NCBI GenBank assembly: GCA_024691105.1
Contig: JAILNY010000056.1
Span: 1 to 29,053 of the forward strand
Reading direction: 5' to 3'
DNA from: Treponema sp.
GTDB lineage: Bacteria; Spirochaetota; Spirochaetia; Treponematales; Treponemataceae
Length of the DNA stretch: 29,053 bases
Of the stretch, positions 22,880 to 29,053 are shown one piece after another. The notes beneath the pieces are model-generated. The model saw only the letters and a list, made by a program, of their open reading frames with translations, ran no database searches and was not told the DNA's origin. Both the position numbers and the translations under genes were made by a program. Numbering within the stretch: the first letter of the stretch is position 1; every line of letters begins with the position of its first letter.

Positions 22880-23704
22880 TTACCAGACTAAATCCTTTAC
22901 GGTTTTATACGAGGTTATCGGATTGCGGATATTCCACTGCTCCAGATCCATTTTAAGCGCCTCATCAGCAGATCCATCAAACACCTTTTGCCCGCGGAAC
23001 AAAACTATCATCTTATCTGCAAGACCCAGACACTTTTCCAGCTCGTGTGTAAGGACTATCACTGTTTTCTTTTCAGCCTTCAGCGAGGCGATGACCTTAT
23101 TCACTTGCCGCACGCCGCCTAAGTCGAGATTTGCATAAGGCTCGTCCAGAATAATTGTATCAAGATTCATTGCAAGCATACATGCAACCGCCAGGCGGCG
23201 TTTTTCGCCACCGGACAAAAATCTTGCTGGAAAATCTGCCTTTTCTGTAAGACCGACTTTTTCTAATGCGGACTCAACGGCAGCGTTGATGTCTGCAGTT
23301 TTCCAGTCAAGATTTTTGGGGCCAAAGGCAATATCTTCGCGCGGCGTCTCGCCCAAAATCTGGGTCTCCGCTTCCTGGAATACGAGGCCGACACGGTCTG
23401 ACTCGCTTCCTGTACCGCGGTTACTTCCATTTCCCGCGCGGTCTGGTTTTTCGTCATCATGGTCTGATTTTTCATTCCCACGGCGCGGAGCAGTGTCCCT
23501 ATTCTCCGCGCGCGTCGAGATATTGCCGCTATCGGGGTCCTCAAGGCCTGCGATAATTGACATAAGAACACTTTTCCCCGAACCGTTTTCGCCGCCGATT
23601 AAAACGCACTTGCCGTCAGGTATTTCAAACGAGACATCTTTGAGCGCTACGTGCGCGCCATAGGGAGTTTCAAAGGTTTTAGAAATGTGTTCAACTTTAA
23701 TCAT
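22880..23704 (-). CDS. bioM: ECF transporter ATP-binding subunit (BioM-type)
   Basis: Powers biotin uptake. 274 residues: Walker A GENGSGKS (38-45), Q-loop LVFQEAETQILGET with Gln110 in the ECF style (xFQxxxxQ), signature LSGGEKRR (163-170), Walker B IILDEPYANLD with Glu188, and the switch His220. Between PDSGN and VGLVFQ there is a hydrophilic, low-complexity stretch of about 40 residues (64-103, rich in Asp, Arg, Gly, Asn, Ser) where other members have about 20; its DNA is richer in GC than the rest of the gene. Its ATG overlaps the TGA of bioY (ATGA), a sign of coupling. A single ATPase gene suggests a homodimer. Confidence 0.92.
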   Translation of the reverse strand: MIKVEHISKTFETPYGAHVALKDVSFEIPDGKCVLIGGENGSGKSVLMSIIAGLEDPDSGNISTRAENRDTAPRRGNEKSDHDDEKPDRAGNGSNRGTGSESDRVGLVFQEAETQILGETPREDIAFGPKNLDWKTADINAAVESALEKVGLTEKADFPARFLSGGEKRRLAVACMLAMNLDTIILDEPYANLDLGGVRQVNKVIASLKAEKKTVIVLTHELEKCLGLADKMIVLFRGQKVFDGSADEALKMDLEQWNIRNPITSYKTVKDLVW

Positions 23705-24300
23705 TTTGAGCTGTTTCCAAGATACTGCGCAAGAACTGGACGCACTTTAAGCGCAACCGGGATTGCAATTACAATCTTTAAGATGTCACCCGGAATGTAA
23801 GGCAAAACGCACGCACCCATTGTAAAGGCAAGTGCCGTTTTATCGGAAGGAATTTTTCCATTCAGCGTAGCCCAACGCGCAAAATGAATAACTCCCGGAA
23901 TATATAAAATTACCATTCCGCAGATTACTGCAAGACTTACACGGATTGCGCTCTGCCAGGTAATTTTTTTTTCTGCCACAGAAGGGCGGCCAGCGATAAT
24001 TCCCGCCACAATCGCACCGATTGCATAACCCGCCAAAAAACCTCCGGTCGGTCCAATCCAGACACCGATTCCGCTTGTTCCTCCCGAATATACCGGAAGT
24101 CCAATCAAGCCTGCCAAAAGAAAAAGCAGAGTCGGCGCACCACCAATCCAGCTGCCAAGCAGAACAGCTGTTAAAACACAAAGCATATTCTGCAACACAA
24201 TAGGGATAACTCCAATAGGAATCTTAAAAAACGATGATACACAAATTATAGCCGCAAAAAGGGCTGTAAACGAAATTATTAAAAGAGATTTATTTTTCAT
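23701..24300 (-). CDS. bioY: Biotin transporter substrate-binding subunit BioY
   Basis: The biotin-binding S component of an ECF transporter, in the cytoplasmic membrane. 199 residues from ATG 24300 (MKNKSLLIISFTALFAA). Six hydrophobic helices and the family signatures are present: GLPVYSGGTSGIGVWIGPTGGFLAGYAIG (about 71-99) and VLPYIPGDILKI near 175. The ATG at 24336 would place the start inside the operator and promoter, so it is rejected. The promoter's -10 is 7 bases before the chosen ATG and there is no ribosome site. A perfect BirA-type operator overlaps the promoter, so expression should fall when biotin is plentiful. Confidence 0.96.
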   Translation of the reverse strand: MKNKSLLIISFTALFAAIICVSSFFKIPIGVIPIVLQNMLCVLTAVLLGSWIGGAPTLLFLLAGLIGLPVYSGGTSGIGVWIGPTGGFLAGYAIGAIVAGIIAGRPSVAEKKITWQSAIRVSLAVICGMVILYIPGVIHFARWATLNGKIPSDKTALAFTMGACVLPYIPGDILKIVIAIPVALKVRPVLAQYLGNSSK

Positions 24301-24307
24301 GGTTGGG

Positions 24308-24336
24308 ATAATATCGTATTGTAAACCTTTGGTCAA
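24308..24336 (-). promoter_or_regulatory. bioY promoter, leaderless type
   Basis: Minus strand TTGACC (24336-24331), 17-base spacer, TATTAT (24313-24308), then 7 bases to the bioY ATG. The -35 lies inside the BirA operator spacer and one operator half fills the space before the -10. Confidence 0.75.
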
Positions 24337-24351
24337 GATATTGGTTTACAA
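24319..24351. promoter_or_regulatory. BirA operator (biotin-responsive)
   Basis: TTGTAAACC (24319-24327), 15-base spacer, GGTTTACAA (24343-24351): a perfect 9-bp inverted repeat identical in its halves to the known enteric BirA box (spacer usually 14-16). It covers the bioY -35 and the region just before the -10, so BirA binding should block RNA polymerase. Confidence 0.9.
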
Positions 24352-24385
24352 TACCTGCATTTTTACACGCTCTTTTATAAAAATT

Positions 24386-24413
24386 TTAACTTTTTAATTT
24401 TATGTTATATACT
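24386..24413 (+). promoter_or_regulatory. Possible promoter of the FGE-like gene
   Basis: TTAACT (24386-24391), 16-base spacer, TATACT (24408-24413). The transcript would have a leader of roughly 54 bases. It is divergent from bioY. Confidence 0.4.
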
Positions 24414-24473
24414 ATTAAAAGTTCAGGTTTTAGTCATAACATTAGCGACAGCTTTTATATCAAAAGAGTTTAT

Positions 24474-25541
24474 ATGGAAAAACGTAAAACAAAAGTCTTA
24501 GCAGCACTCATCTTTGTTCTTGCTGCAGGTTTTATTTCTATTATTAATTTTAGAAATACTTCCGCACCAGGTACATCTGCAAGAGGCAATATTATTCTTG
24601 ATTCAAAGGAATTTTCCAAGACAAGCGAGGTTGTTGTTATTCCACCACGAAAAAAAGTTACCATAGTTACAAGTGATGATGCAAACTGGGATTCTATTGT
24701 TCCAGAAAAAATGAACAAAAACTTTCGCGGACTTTTTACTGGCAAGAGAAAAGTTTCGCTAAGCCCTTTTGCTATGGCGCAGTACCCAGTGACACAGGAA
24801 CTTTTTGAAAAAATCATGGGCTACAATCCTTCGCATTTTAAAAATGAAAATCTTGGAGACAAATATTTTTCTTCCTGCCACGATGAGAATCCCATCCTCC
24901 GCCCGGTAGAAACTGTCACCTGGTTTGAAGGAATTGTATTTTGCAACCGTCTTACTGAGTACCTAATGAAAAAATCAGACTGCGTTTATTATTCAGATTC
25001 AGAATGCAAAAACATTTACACCCTCGAAGACTCAAAAGCCCGCATCATTCCAATTGTTGCCCAGTCAAAAAAAGGATACCGGCTGCCTACAGAAACTGAA
25101 TGGGAATTTGCTGCACGAGGAGCAGTTTATCAGAACGCGCAATGGTTCTACTCTTTTTCGGGAACAAACACAGACGGCTTGTCTGATGTTCGTAATATAA
25201 AAAACACTTTGTTTACGGACAAAAACTTAGACAAATATGGATGGTACCGTGGAAACTCAAACGGCATGACTCACGAGGCGGGAACAAAGTTGCCCAACGC
25301 AATCGGTCTCTATGACATGTCAGGCAACGTATGGGAATGGCTCTACGACTGGTACGACTATGATATTGAAGATGGAAAAGTTGACAATCCAACAGGCGCA
25401 AAAACAGGCTCTTCCCGGGTTCTTAGAGGAGGCTCATGGTTTGATCCGGCGTACGACTGCCTTGTAACAAGACGATTTAACAACATTCATCCATATATTC
25501 CTCATTTTTATTTTGGATTCCGTTATTGCAGAAGCCTTTAG
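24474..25541 (+). CDS. Membrane-anchored FGE-sulfatase (SUMF1) domain protein, probably not an active FGE
   Basis: 355 residues from ATG 24474. A signal anchor (about 8-24, VLAALIFVLAAGFISII) is followed by a formylglycine-generating-enzyme-like fold: FAMAQYPVTQELFEKIMGYNPSHF, PVETVTWFEGIVFCNRLTEYL, GYRLPTETEWEFAARG, NAIGLYDMSGNVWEWLYDWYD, SSRVLRGGSWFDPAYDCLVTRR and FGFRY. In true FGE the ending is GGSxxCHxxYC; here the first catalytic Cys is replaced by Asp (GGSWFDPAYDC), so sulfatase activation is unlikely. Such proteins are frequent in treponemes and usually unassigned; a binding or scaffold role is a guess. The upstream in-frame ATG 24402 would add residues before the anchor and lies at the promoter. 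Confidence 0.88.
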   Translation: MEKRKTKVLAALIFVLAAGFISIINFRNTSAPGTSARGNIILDSKEFSKTSEVVVIPPRKKVTIVTSDDANWDSIVPEKMNKNFRGLFTGKRKVSLSPFAMAQYPVTQELFEKIMGYNPSHFKNENLGDKYFSSCHDENPILRPVETVTWFEGIVFCNRLTEYLMKKSDCVYYSDSECKNIYTLEDSKARIIPIVAQSKKGYRLPTETEWEFAARGAVYQNAQWFYSFSGTNTDGLSDVRNIKNTLFTDKNLDKYGWYRGNSNGMTHEAGTKLPNAIGLYDMSGNVWEWLYDWYDYDIEDGKVDNPTGAKTGSSRVLRGGSWFDPAYDCLVTRRFNNIHPYIPHFYFGFRYCRSL

Positions 25542-25660
25542 AATAAAAGAATTAATGCGAGAACCTGGCAGCTAAGAAAAGGTTCATCTTTAAACCTGTT
25601 GGTCGAAGACGGAATTACACCGATATCTCCATCATTTCTTATTCCATAATAAATAGGCAT
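25538..25660 (-). CDS. Small open frame of 40 codons, possible gene remnant
   Basis: MPIYYGIRNDGDIGVIPSST followed by about 20 further residues ending in LALILLF. It has a GGAAG ribosome site 7 bases before the ATG. The last codons overlap the stop of the convergent FGE-like gene. I do not recognise it; the abrupt hydrophobic ending suggests a truncated gene rather than a complete small protein. Confidence 0.3.
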   Translation of the reverse strand: MPIYYGIRNDGDIGVIPSSTNRFKDEPFLSCQVLALILLF

Positions 25661-25759
25661 TTTTAACTTCCTTTTTTTACAATTGTGCCCTCTTCCAAAT
25701 TATCCGTTACTAATTTATCAGTAATCATTTAGATTCACAAGAATAATCATTATATTGTT

Positions 25760-26011
25760 TTACAATACTTTTGGTGATTCCAAATTTATTTCTCGCCTTT
25801 TTGAATTGGTTGGAGACATATTTATATTACTGCCCAGGTATGTATTTTTCACATATCTTTTTAATTCCAATCGCGATACTTTTATTTTTCTAAATTTTTC
25901 TAACGATTTATCTGACAGCAAATCCTGTTCAAATTTTATCTCATGATAATTGAATACTATGCTGAAGAGAATTAATACAAATATTGCTAAATAAATACAA
26001 AGAAATAGCAT
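25760..26011 (-). CDS. Hypothetical small membrane protein
   Basis: 83 residues, not recognised. One N-terminal membrane helix (LFLCIYLAIFVLILFSIVF, 2-20) followed by a basic, charged tail (SDKSLEKFRKIKVSRLELKRYVKN). It begins 5 bases after the stop of the DUF2442 gene, so the two are likely co-transcribed, although no good ribosome site precedes it. The A+T content is high and the frame is short; it could be a fragment. Confidence 0.5.
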   Translation of the reverse strand: MLFLCIYLAIFVLILFSIVFNYHEIKFEQDLLSDKSLEKFRKIKVSRLELKRYVKNTYLGSNINMSPTNSKRREINLESPKVL

Positions 26012-26016
26012 TTTGA

Positions 26017-26253
26017 TTATTTTTCTTTAATACTTTTCTCATACAAATATTCAGGACACATATCAATTTTTTCATTCCACATTACTGTATGATGATCTTT
26101 TGCGGACATAAAATAATTTATGTCCCGAAGAGGTTCATTTATTTTATCTTCTAATAATGGAGTAAAATCAAACACACGTTTCTTTCCACCCTCAAAAGTG
26201 AGAAACAATTTGTAATCTTTTGTAGGTTCTACACTAATTACAGCCCATTTCAT
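26017..26253 (-). CDS. DUF2442-family protein
   Basis: 78 residues from ATG 26253, which has GGAGG about 5 bases upstream; the longer frame to 26286 lacks one. The pattern KLFLTFEGGKKRVFDFTPLLE, INEPLRDINYFMSAK, VMWNEKIDMCPEYLYE matches DUF2442, whose members often sit beside DUF4160 proteins in toxin-antitoxin-like or mobile contexts. No DUF4160 partner is seen here. No DNA-binding or enzymatic residues can be named. Confidence 0.82.
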   Translation of the reverse strand: MKWAVISVEPTKDYKLFLTFEGGKKRVFDFTPLLEDKINEPLRDINYFMSAKDHHTVMWNEKIDMCPEYLYEKSIKEK

Positions 26254-26323
26254 TTTGACCTCCTTATACAAGTGGAGCGAATCCATTTAACACAGCAAGA
26301 TTGTCAAGATTAACCCCTATTTC

Positions 26324-27343
26324 TTAATTAAATTCAATATTACAGTTTATATAACTTCTATACACAATTTCTAAAGTTGACAAATCTAAAACATTGAGCA
26401 TAAAAGATTCAATTGTAGAAGTCCGCGGTTCTCCGGAATCTCCCATTCCAATATAAATCAAATAGTACTTATTATCTTTTTCAACTATGTTGAATCCCCA
26501 TTGCCCTTCGTTAAGTTTGAAAAGTTCTTTTTCTTCTTCAAAGATTTTTCCATCAGTTTTAAATACTTCTCTTTCTCTTTTATAAATGCTGATTTCAAAA
26601 TTAGAAGGCATATATCCAACCGAAGTATAATAAAGTTTGGCAACGATTTTTTTATCAGAAACTTCGTGTTCAATTATTTCGGGATGGTCTTCTTGTATAC
26701 CCATGAATGAATAATCAAATGCTGCCATCTTTTCAATTATGTCAGATGAAATCCATTTTTGTTCTTCAATCGAAAGATTGTAATCATAAGAAGCTTTGGC
26801 ACTTAAAAATACGTCCCATTTTTTATTGCTAAATGAAAGCAAATCATATGATACCAACCGCTTATTGTCAAAATTCCTTACTTCTTCAAAGAAGAAAGTA
26901 TAACCTCTAATTGGATCTCTTATTGGATATACCAAACCACATTCGCCTAATGGTCCTTTACCAGAATAATAAATTGTCCATTTATGTTTATTATTATCAA
27001 ACTTGAAAATCTTAAGATATGGAAATCTGCCACTTCCTTCTACCTGCAGCATAGCGAGCATTCGATCTTTGATGCCTTTAAGATAAATCTCGGTACAATA
27101 AAGATTGTTCTTTTTTGTATAATCTATTTCCGTTTGTGCAAATTCATATTTGTCATCAACAGGAGCATCAATAGTATCAAAATTTAATTCATTTTCATAA
27201 TCCTCATAAGTTGAATATTCATTATTATTAACCCAATTTGCCCAATACAAAATAATATCAATTTCTGATTTTCGAGAATTAGAAGCAAAAATAAAAAACA
27301 CAGAACTTATATTTAATAAAAAACAAAATAAAACTTTTTTCAT
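26324..27343 (-). CDS. Secreted hypothetical protein, third gene of the PstS-like operon
   Basis: 339 residues, not recognised. Signal peptide KKVLFCFLLNISSVFFIFAS, cut after FAS or nearby. The mature part is rich in aromatic and charged residues with repeated beta-type stretches (YLKIFKFDNNKHKWTIYYSG, YYLIYIGMGDSGEPRTSTIE). It may be a beta-propeller or lipocalin-like fold, but no motif decides. Its ATG overlaps the TAA of the PstS-like gene by one base (TAATG), so translation is coupled and a shared function with that protein is likely. No lipobox. Confidence 0.72.
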   Translation of the reverse strand: MKKVLFCFLLNISSVFFIFASNSRKSEIDIILYWANWVNNNEYSTYEDYENELNFDTIDAPVDDKYEFAQTEIDYTKKNNLYCTEIYLKGIKDRMLAMLQVEGSGRFPYLKIFKFDNNKHKWTIYYSGKGPLGECGLVYPIRDPIRGYTFFFEEVRNFDNKRLVSYDLLSFSNKKWDVFLSAKASYDYNLSIEEQKWISSDIIEKMAAFDYSFMGIQEDHPEIIEHEVSDKKIVAKLYYTSVGYMPSNFEISIYKREREVFKTDGKIFEEEKELFKLNEGQWGFNIVEKDNKYYLIYIGMGDSGEPRTSTIESFMLNVLDLSTLEIVYRSYINCNIEFN

Positions 27344-28326
27344 TATAATTCACTTTTTAATGGTACATAACCATTGTCACTGATAATTTTTTGTCCCTCT
27401 GAAGAAAGAATCCAGTTTATTACTTTTTTAACATTAGGATTGCTATTATCTTTTCTGTAAACAGCATAAAAATTAGATGCCAACGGGTATATCCCATTTT
27501 GTATATTTTCTTTTGTGGGTGCAATTCCATTTAGCGAAATCATTTTTACATTTTCGTTGCGTGTAATTCCTTCTACATAATAACGGAAAGAGTAACCAAT
27601 AGGACTTCCAAAAAAAATGCCTATTGGATTTTTTTGTGTTTTTTCTCCACCCATAAAATTTAAAAAGGCAGTCTGGCTGCCGCTTCCTTCTTTTCTTTGC
27701 CATGCAGCAATTAGAGCATCTTGACCACCAACTTCTTTCCAGTTTTTAATACTGCCTGAATATATTTCTTTAATTTGTTTAATTGATAAATCGTTTACCG
27801 GATTATTTATATTTTCAATAAATACAAATGCTTCAAAACCAACAGGAACAAATTCAAGTTCAATATTATTTTCTTTAGCATACAAGAGCTGCTCTTTTGA
27901 AGGCGAAGCACAAAAGATTATATCAGAAGAGCCATCAACAAGAGCTTTGTAAGCACCTCTTGTATTCCTCATCTGAACTTTACTTTCTTTAGTGAAAAAT
28001 TCACCATCAAAGCAAACTGACTCTTCTGGATAAATAGAAGATGCAATTGCAGAAAACACAGGATATAATGCACTTGCTCCATCAAGAACAGGAATATTTT
28101 CTTCTATTTGAAAACCTGATTTTTTGTAATTTATTTTAGAATTCTTGTTGAATGGAAGGTATTCCTTTAAATCAATCGAAAGATTTGATATTTTGTTACT
28201 TCCTGCAACAACGGATATCATGCCGGAGTTTTTGTGTAATACATTAAATTTTATTCCAGAATATAAGACTGTTATCATACCCAATATAGATATAATAATA
28301 AAAAGAACAACAAAATTTTTCTTCAT
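27343..28326 (-). CDS. Orphan PstS-like substrate-binding protein, N-terminally anchored
   Basis: 327 residues from ATG 28326, one base after the stop of the 2-TM protein upstream; a TTG at 28344 is possible but has no ribosome site. The fold is that of phosphate-binding PstS: LDGASALYPVFSAIA (81-95), GSSDIIFCASPS (132-143), NDLSIKQIKEIYSGSIKNWKEVGG (178-201) and the anion loop RKEGSGSQTAF (211-221). N-terminal residues 5-23 form a helix without lipobox or clear cleavage site, so it may stay membrane-tied rather than free. There is no pstC, pstA or pstB nearby. A sensing or scavenging role with the two flanking genes is inferred, not shown. Confidence 0.82.
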   Translation of the reverse strand: MKKNFVVLFIIISILGMITVLYSGIKFNVLHKNSGMISVVAGSNKISNLSIDLKEYLPFNKNSKINYKKSGFQIEENIPVLDGASALYPVFSAIASSIYPEESVCFDGEFFTKESKVQMRNTRGAYKALVDGSSDIIFCASPSKEQLLYAKENNIELEFVPVGFEAFVFIENINNPVNDLSIKQIKEIYSGSIKNWKEVGGQDALIAAWQRKEGSGSQTAFLNFMGGEKTQKNPIGIFFGSPIGYSFRYYVEGITRNENVKMISLNGIAPTKENIQNGIYPLASNFYAVYRKDNSNPNVKKVINWILSSEGQKIISDNGYVPLKSEL

Positions 28327-28327
28327 A

Positions 28328-28543
28328 CTACATACCGACAACAATAATTGAAGAAAGAATTAACAGAATAAATCCACCAATAATTAAAAACCAGGCACCT
28401 ATAATTGCTGCAGAAATTATGATTTGTTTTTTCCAGGACTTTCCTTTTTCAATGTCTTCTTTATTTGTTATGCAAAACATAATTATCGAAATCACCAGCC
28501 AAATTAATGCTAAAACAGGAAGCGCCATAATCACATAGTTCAT
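28328..28543 (-). CDS. Small two-helix membrane protein, first gene of the PstS-like operon
   Basis: 71 residues with two membrane helices (about 4-24, VIMALPVLALIWLVISIIMF, and 43-67, IIISAAIIGAWFLIIGGFILLIL) joined by a basic loop (NKEDIEKGKSWKK). The start at 28543 has GGAGG 6 bases upstream. The stop is followed one base later by the ATG of the PstS-like gene. Not recognised by family; the tight coupling suggests it is a membrane partner for that protein. Confidence 0.75.
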   Translation of the reverse strand: MNYVIMALPVLALIWLVISIIMFCITNKEDIEKGKSWKKQIIISAAIIGAWFLIIGGFILLILSSIIVVGM

Positions 28544-28581
28544 TTGTATCCTCCAATCTAAAGTATATCTGAATCTTACTT

Positions 28582-28689
28582 TTATTTCTCATAGTGGTTT
28601 TTGCATTGAATAATTTTTATTATCCCGTCTTCAATTTTATGGACAAGACGGTTTTTCTCATCTATCGTTCATGACCAATACCCGGTCAA
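28582..28689 (-). pseudogene. Remnant of a Txe/YoeB-type toxin gene
   Basis: Read on the minus strand, this gives LTGYWS, a TGA stop (28671-28669), then TIDEKNRLVHKIEDG and IIKIIQCKNHYEK to a TAA. That matches the C-terminal half of Txe/YoeB mRNA-cleaving toxins (LSGYWSRRI, EHRLVY, QCRYHY). The TGA sits where the family has Arg; CGA to TGA would be a single change. The N-terminal half is missing: upstream the frame is unrelated and meets a stop. No antitoxin gene (Axe/YefM) is visible. Confidence 0.7.
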
Positions 28690-28775
28690 GCCTATTAAAT
28701 CTGTAAATTTGTTTACGAACTTTGCAGCAAGAGCAAAAGCGCGATGCTACAAGCAAGCAGTTCCGTCGTTTGTAA

Positions 28776-29053
28776 TTATTCTAGTTCCTGAATCTGTTCT
28801 AAAGTAAGGCCTGTTATTTTGGCTATCTGGTCAGGCGGTAGTTTTAGCGAAAGTGCGTTTTTTGCTGCTTCAATAGCTTTTTGTTCAGCACCTTCTTTCT
28901 TACCGGCATTGAACTGATAACGCTGCTGGATTTCATATTCAATAAACTGGTGACGCCAGCGAGCATTGTGCTTTGCATCTTCTACGAGGCCCGAAACTTT
29001 GTCTGAAAACGCTGTCGTGCTTTTATTTTCCATAACCATTTTTAAGACCCCCT
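28776..29053 (-). CDS. Rpn-family nuclease/transposase-like protein, 3' end only
   Basis: The frame is open to the window edge (GVLK precedes the ATG at 29039), so the gene continues beyond it and 29039 is not the true start. The visible part has the C-terminal features of Rpn/PDDEXK_2 proteins: VMENKSTTAF, then ARWRHQFIEYEIQQRYQFNAGKKEGAEQKA, a helical linker, and a closing helix pair LPPDQIAKITGLTLEQIQELE. The nuclease core lies outside the window. These multi-copy genes are common in treponemes and mark recombination-prone regions. Confidence 0.75.
   Translation of the reverse strand, partial: GVLKMVMENKSTTAFSDKVSGLVEDAKHNARWRHQFIEYEIQQRYQFNAGKKEGAEQKAIEAAKNALSLKLPPDQIAKITGLTLEQIQELE

Noticed and set aside
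23286..23663. 125-codon open frame on the plus strand opposite bioM
   Set aside because: It mirrors the GC-rich insertion and Walker regions of a fully motif-supported ATPase gene; long antisense frames are expected there.
27343..28326. Phosphate-import function for the PstS-like gene
   Set aside because: No permease or ATPase genes lie nearby and the N terminus lacks a lipobox, so import was not assigned.
28669..28671. TGA in the toxin remnant read as a recoded codon
   Set aside because: The upstream half of the gene is also missing and there is no selenocysteine-type stem that I can see, so simple decay is the better explanation.
1..29053. tRNA, rRNA or known riboswitch
   Set aside because: None of the intergenic stretches shows a cloverleaf, rRNA segment or recognisable aptamer core. 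No gene-free stretch exceeds 300 bases; the longest are 2034-2373 and 28544-28775 and their contents are listed.

Overview
The window looks like a gut or rumen Treponema (Spirochaetota) chromosome. It is AT-rich, with many lysine- and asparagine-rich proteins. It carries families typical of host-associated treponemes: a DUF6273 lipoprotein, an FGE-like (SUMF1) protein, a DUF4143 ATPase, an Rpn-family fragment, a membrane diguanylate cyclase and a degenerate-GGDEF/EAL protein. A secreted licheninase suggests a diet of plant beta-glucan. The genus assignment is inferred from gene content; there is no rRNA gene in the window.

Layout. 1-6.5 kb is accessory: the 3' part of a divergent thyX, a small membrane-protein gene broken at an A7 tract, a GH16 licheninase lipoprotein, a 33-bp-period repeat array in front of a DUF4143 ATPase, a two-gene membrane module of unknown function, and a DUF6273 lipoprotein divergent from a small Xre regulator with paired operators between them. 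6.5-20 kb is mostly housekeeping: htpG, an Lrp-like regulator with an aminotransferase, a membrane-anchored TPR/Mrr-like protein, an operon of a HEYTHH protein, a secreted protein and rsmG, a diguanylate cyclase, rsmE divergent from an M29 aminopeptidase, an ABC ATPase, and an Rrf2 regulator followed by birA. 20-24.4 kb holds a small secreted, probably outer-membrane protein, an EAL protein and a bioY-bioM-bioN biotin importer. 24.4-29 kb is accessory again: an FGE-like anchored protein, small hypotheticals including DUF2442, an operon of a 2-TM protein, an orphan PstS-like protein and a secreted protein, a decayed Txe/YoeB toxin gene, and the 3' end of an Rpn-family gene.

How the genes connect. 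The clearest circuit is biotin: birA encodes a ligase with an N-terminal DNA-binding domain, and about 4 kb away a perfect 9-bp inverted repeat (spacer 15) overlaps the bioY promoter. Two c-di-GMP enzymes of opposite predicted activity lie about 5 kb apart. The Xre protein probably controls its divergent lipoprotein neighbour through two AGCAAT-N6-ATTGCT sites 21 bp apart.

The most unusual broad pattern is that at least six first-in-unit genes (xre, rsmE, M29 aminopeptidase, ABC ATPase, EAL protein, bioY) have a -10-like hexamer 6-8 bases before the ATG and no Shine-Dalgarno sequence. Other genes in the window have clear GGAG-type sites. This predicts leaderless mRNAs mixed with leadered ones.
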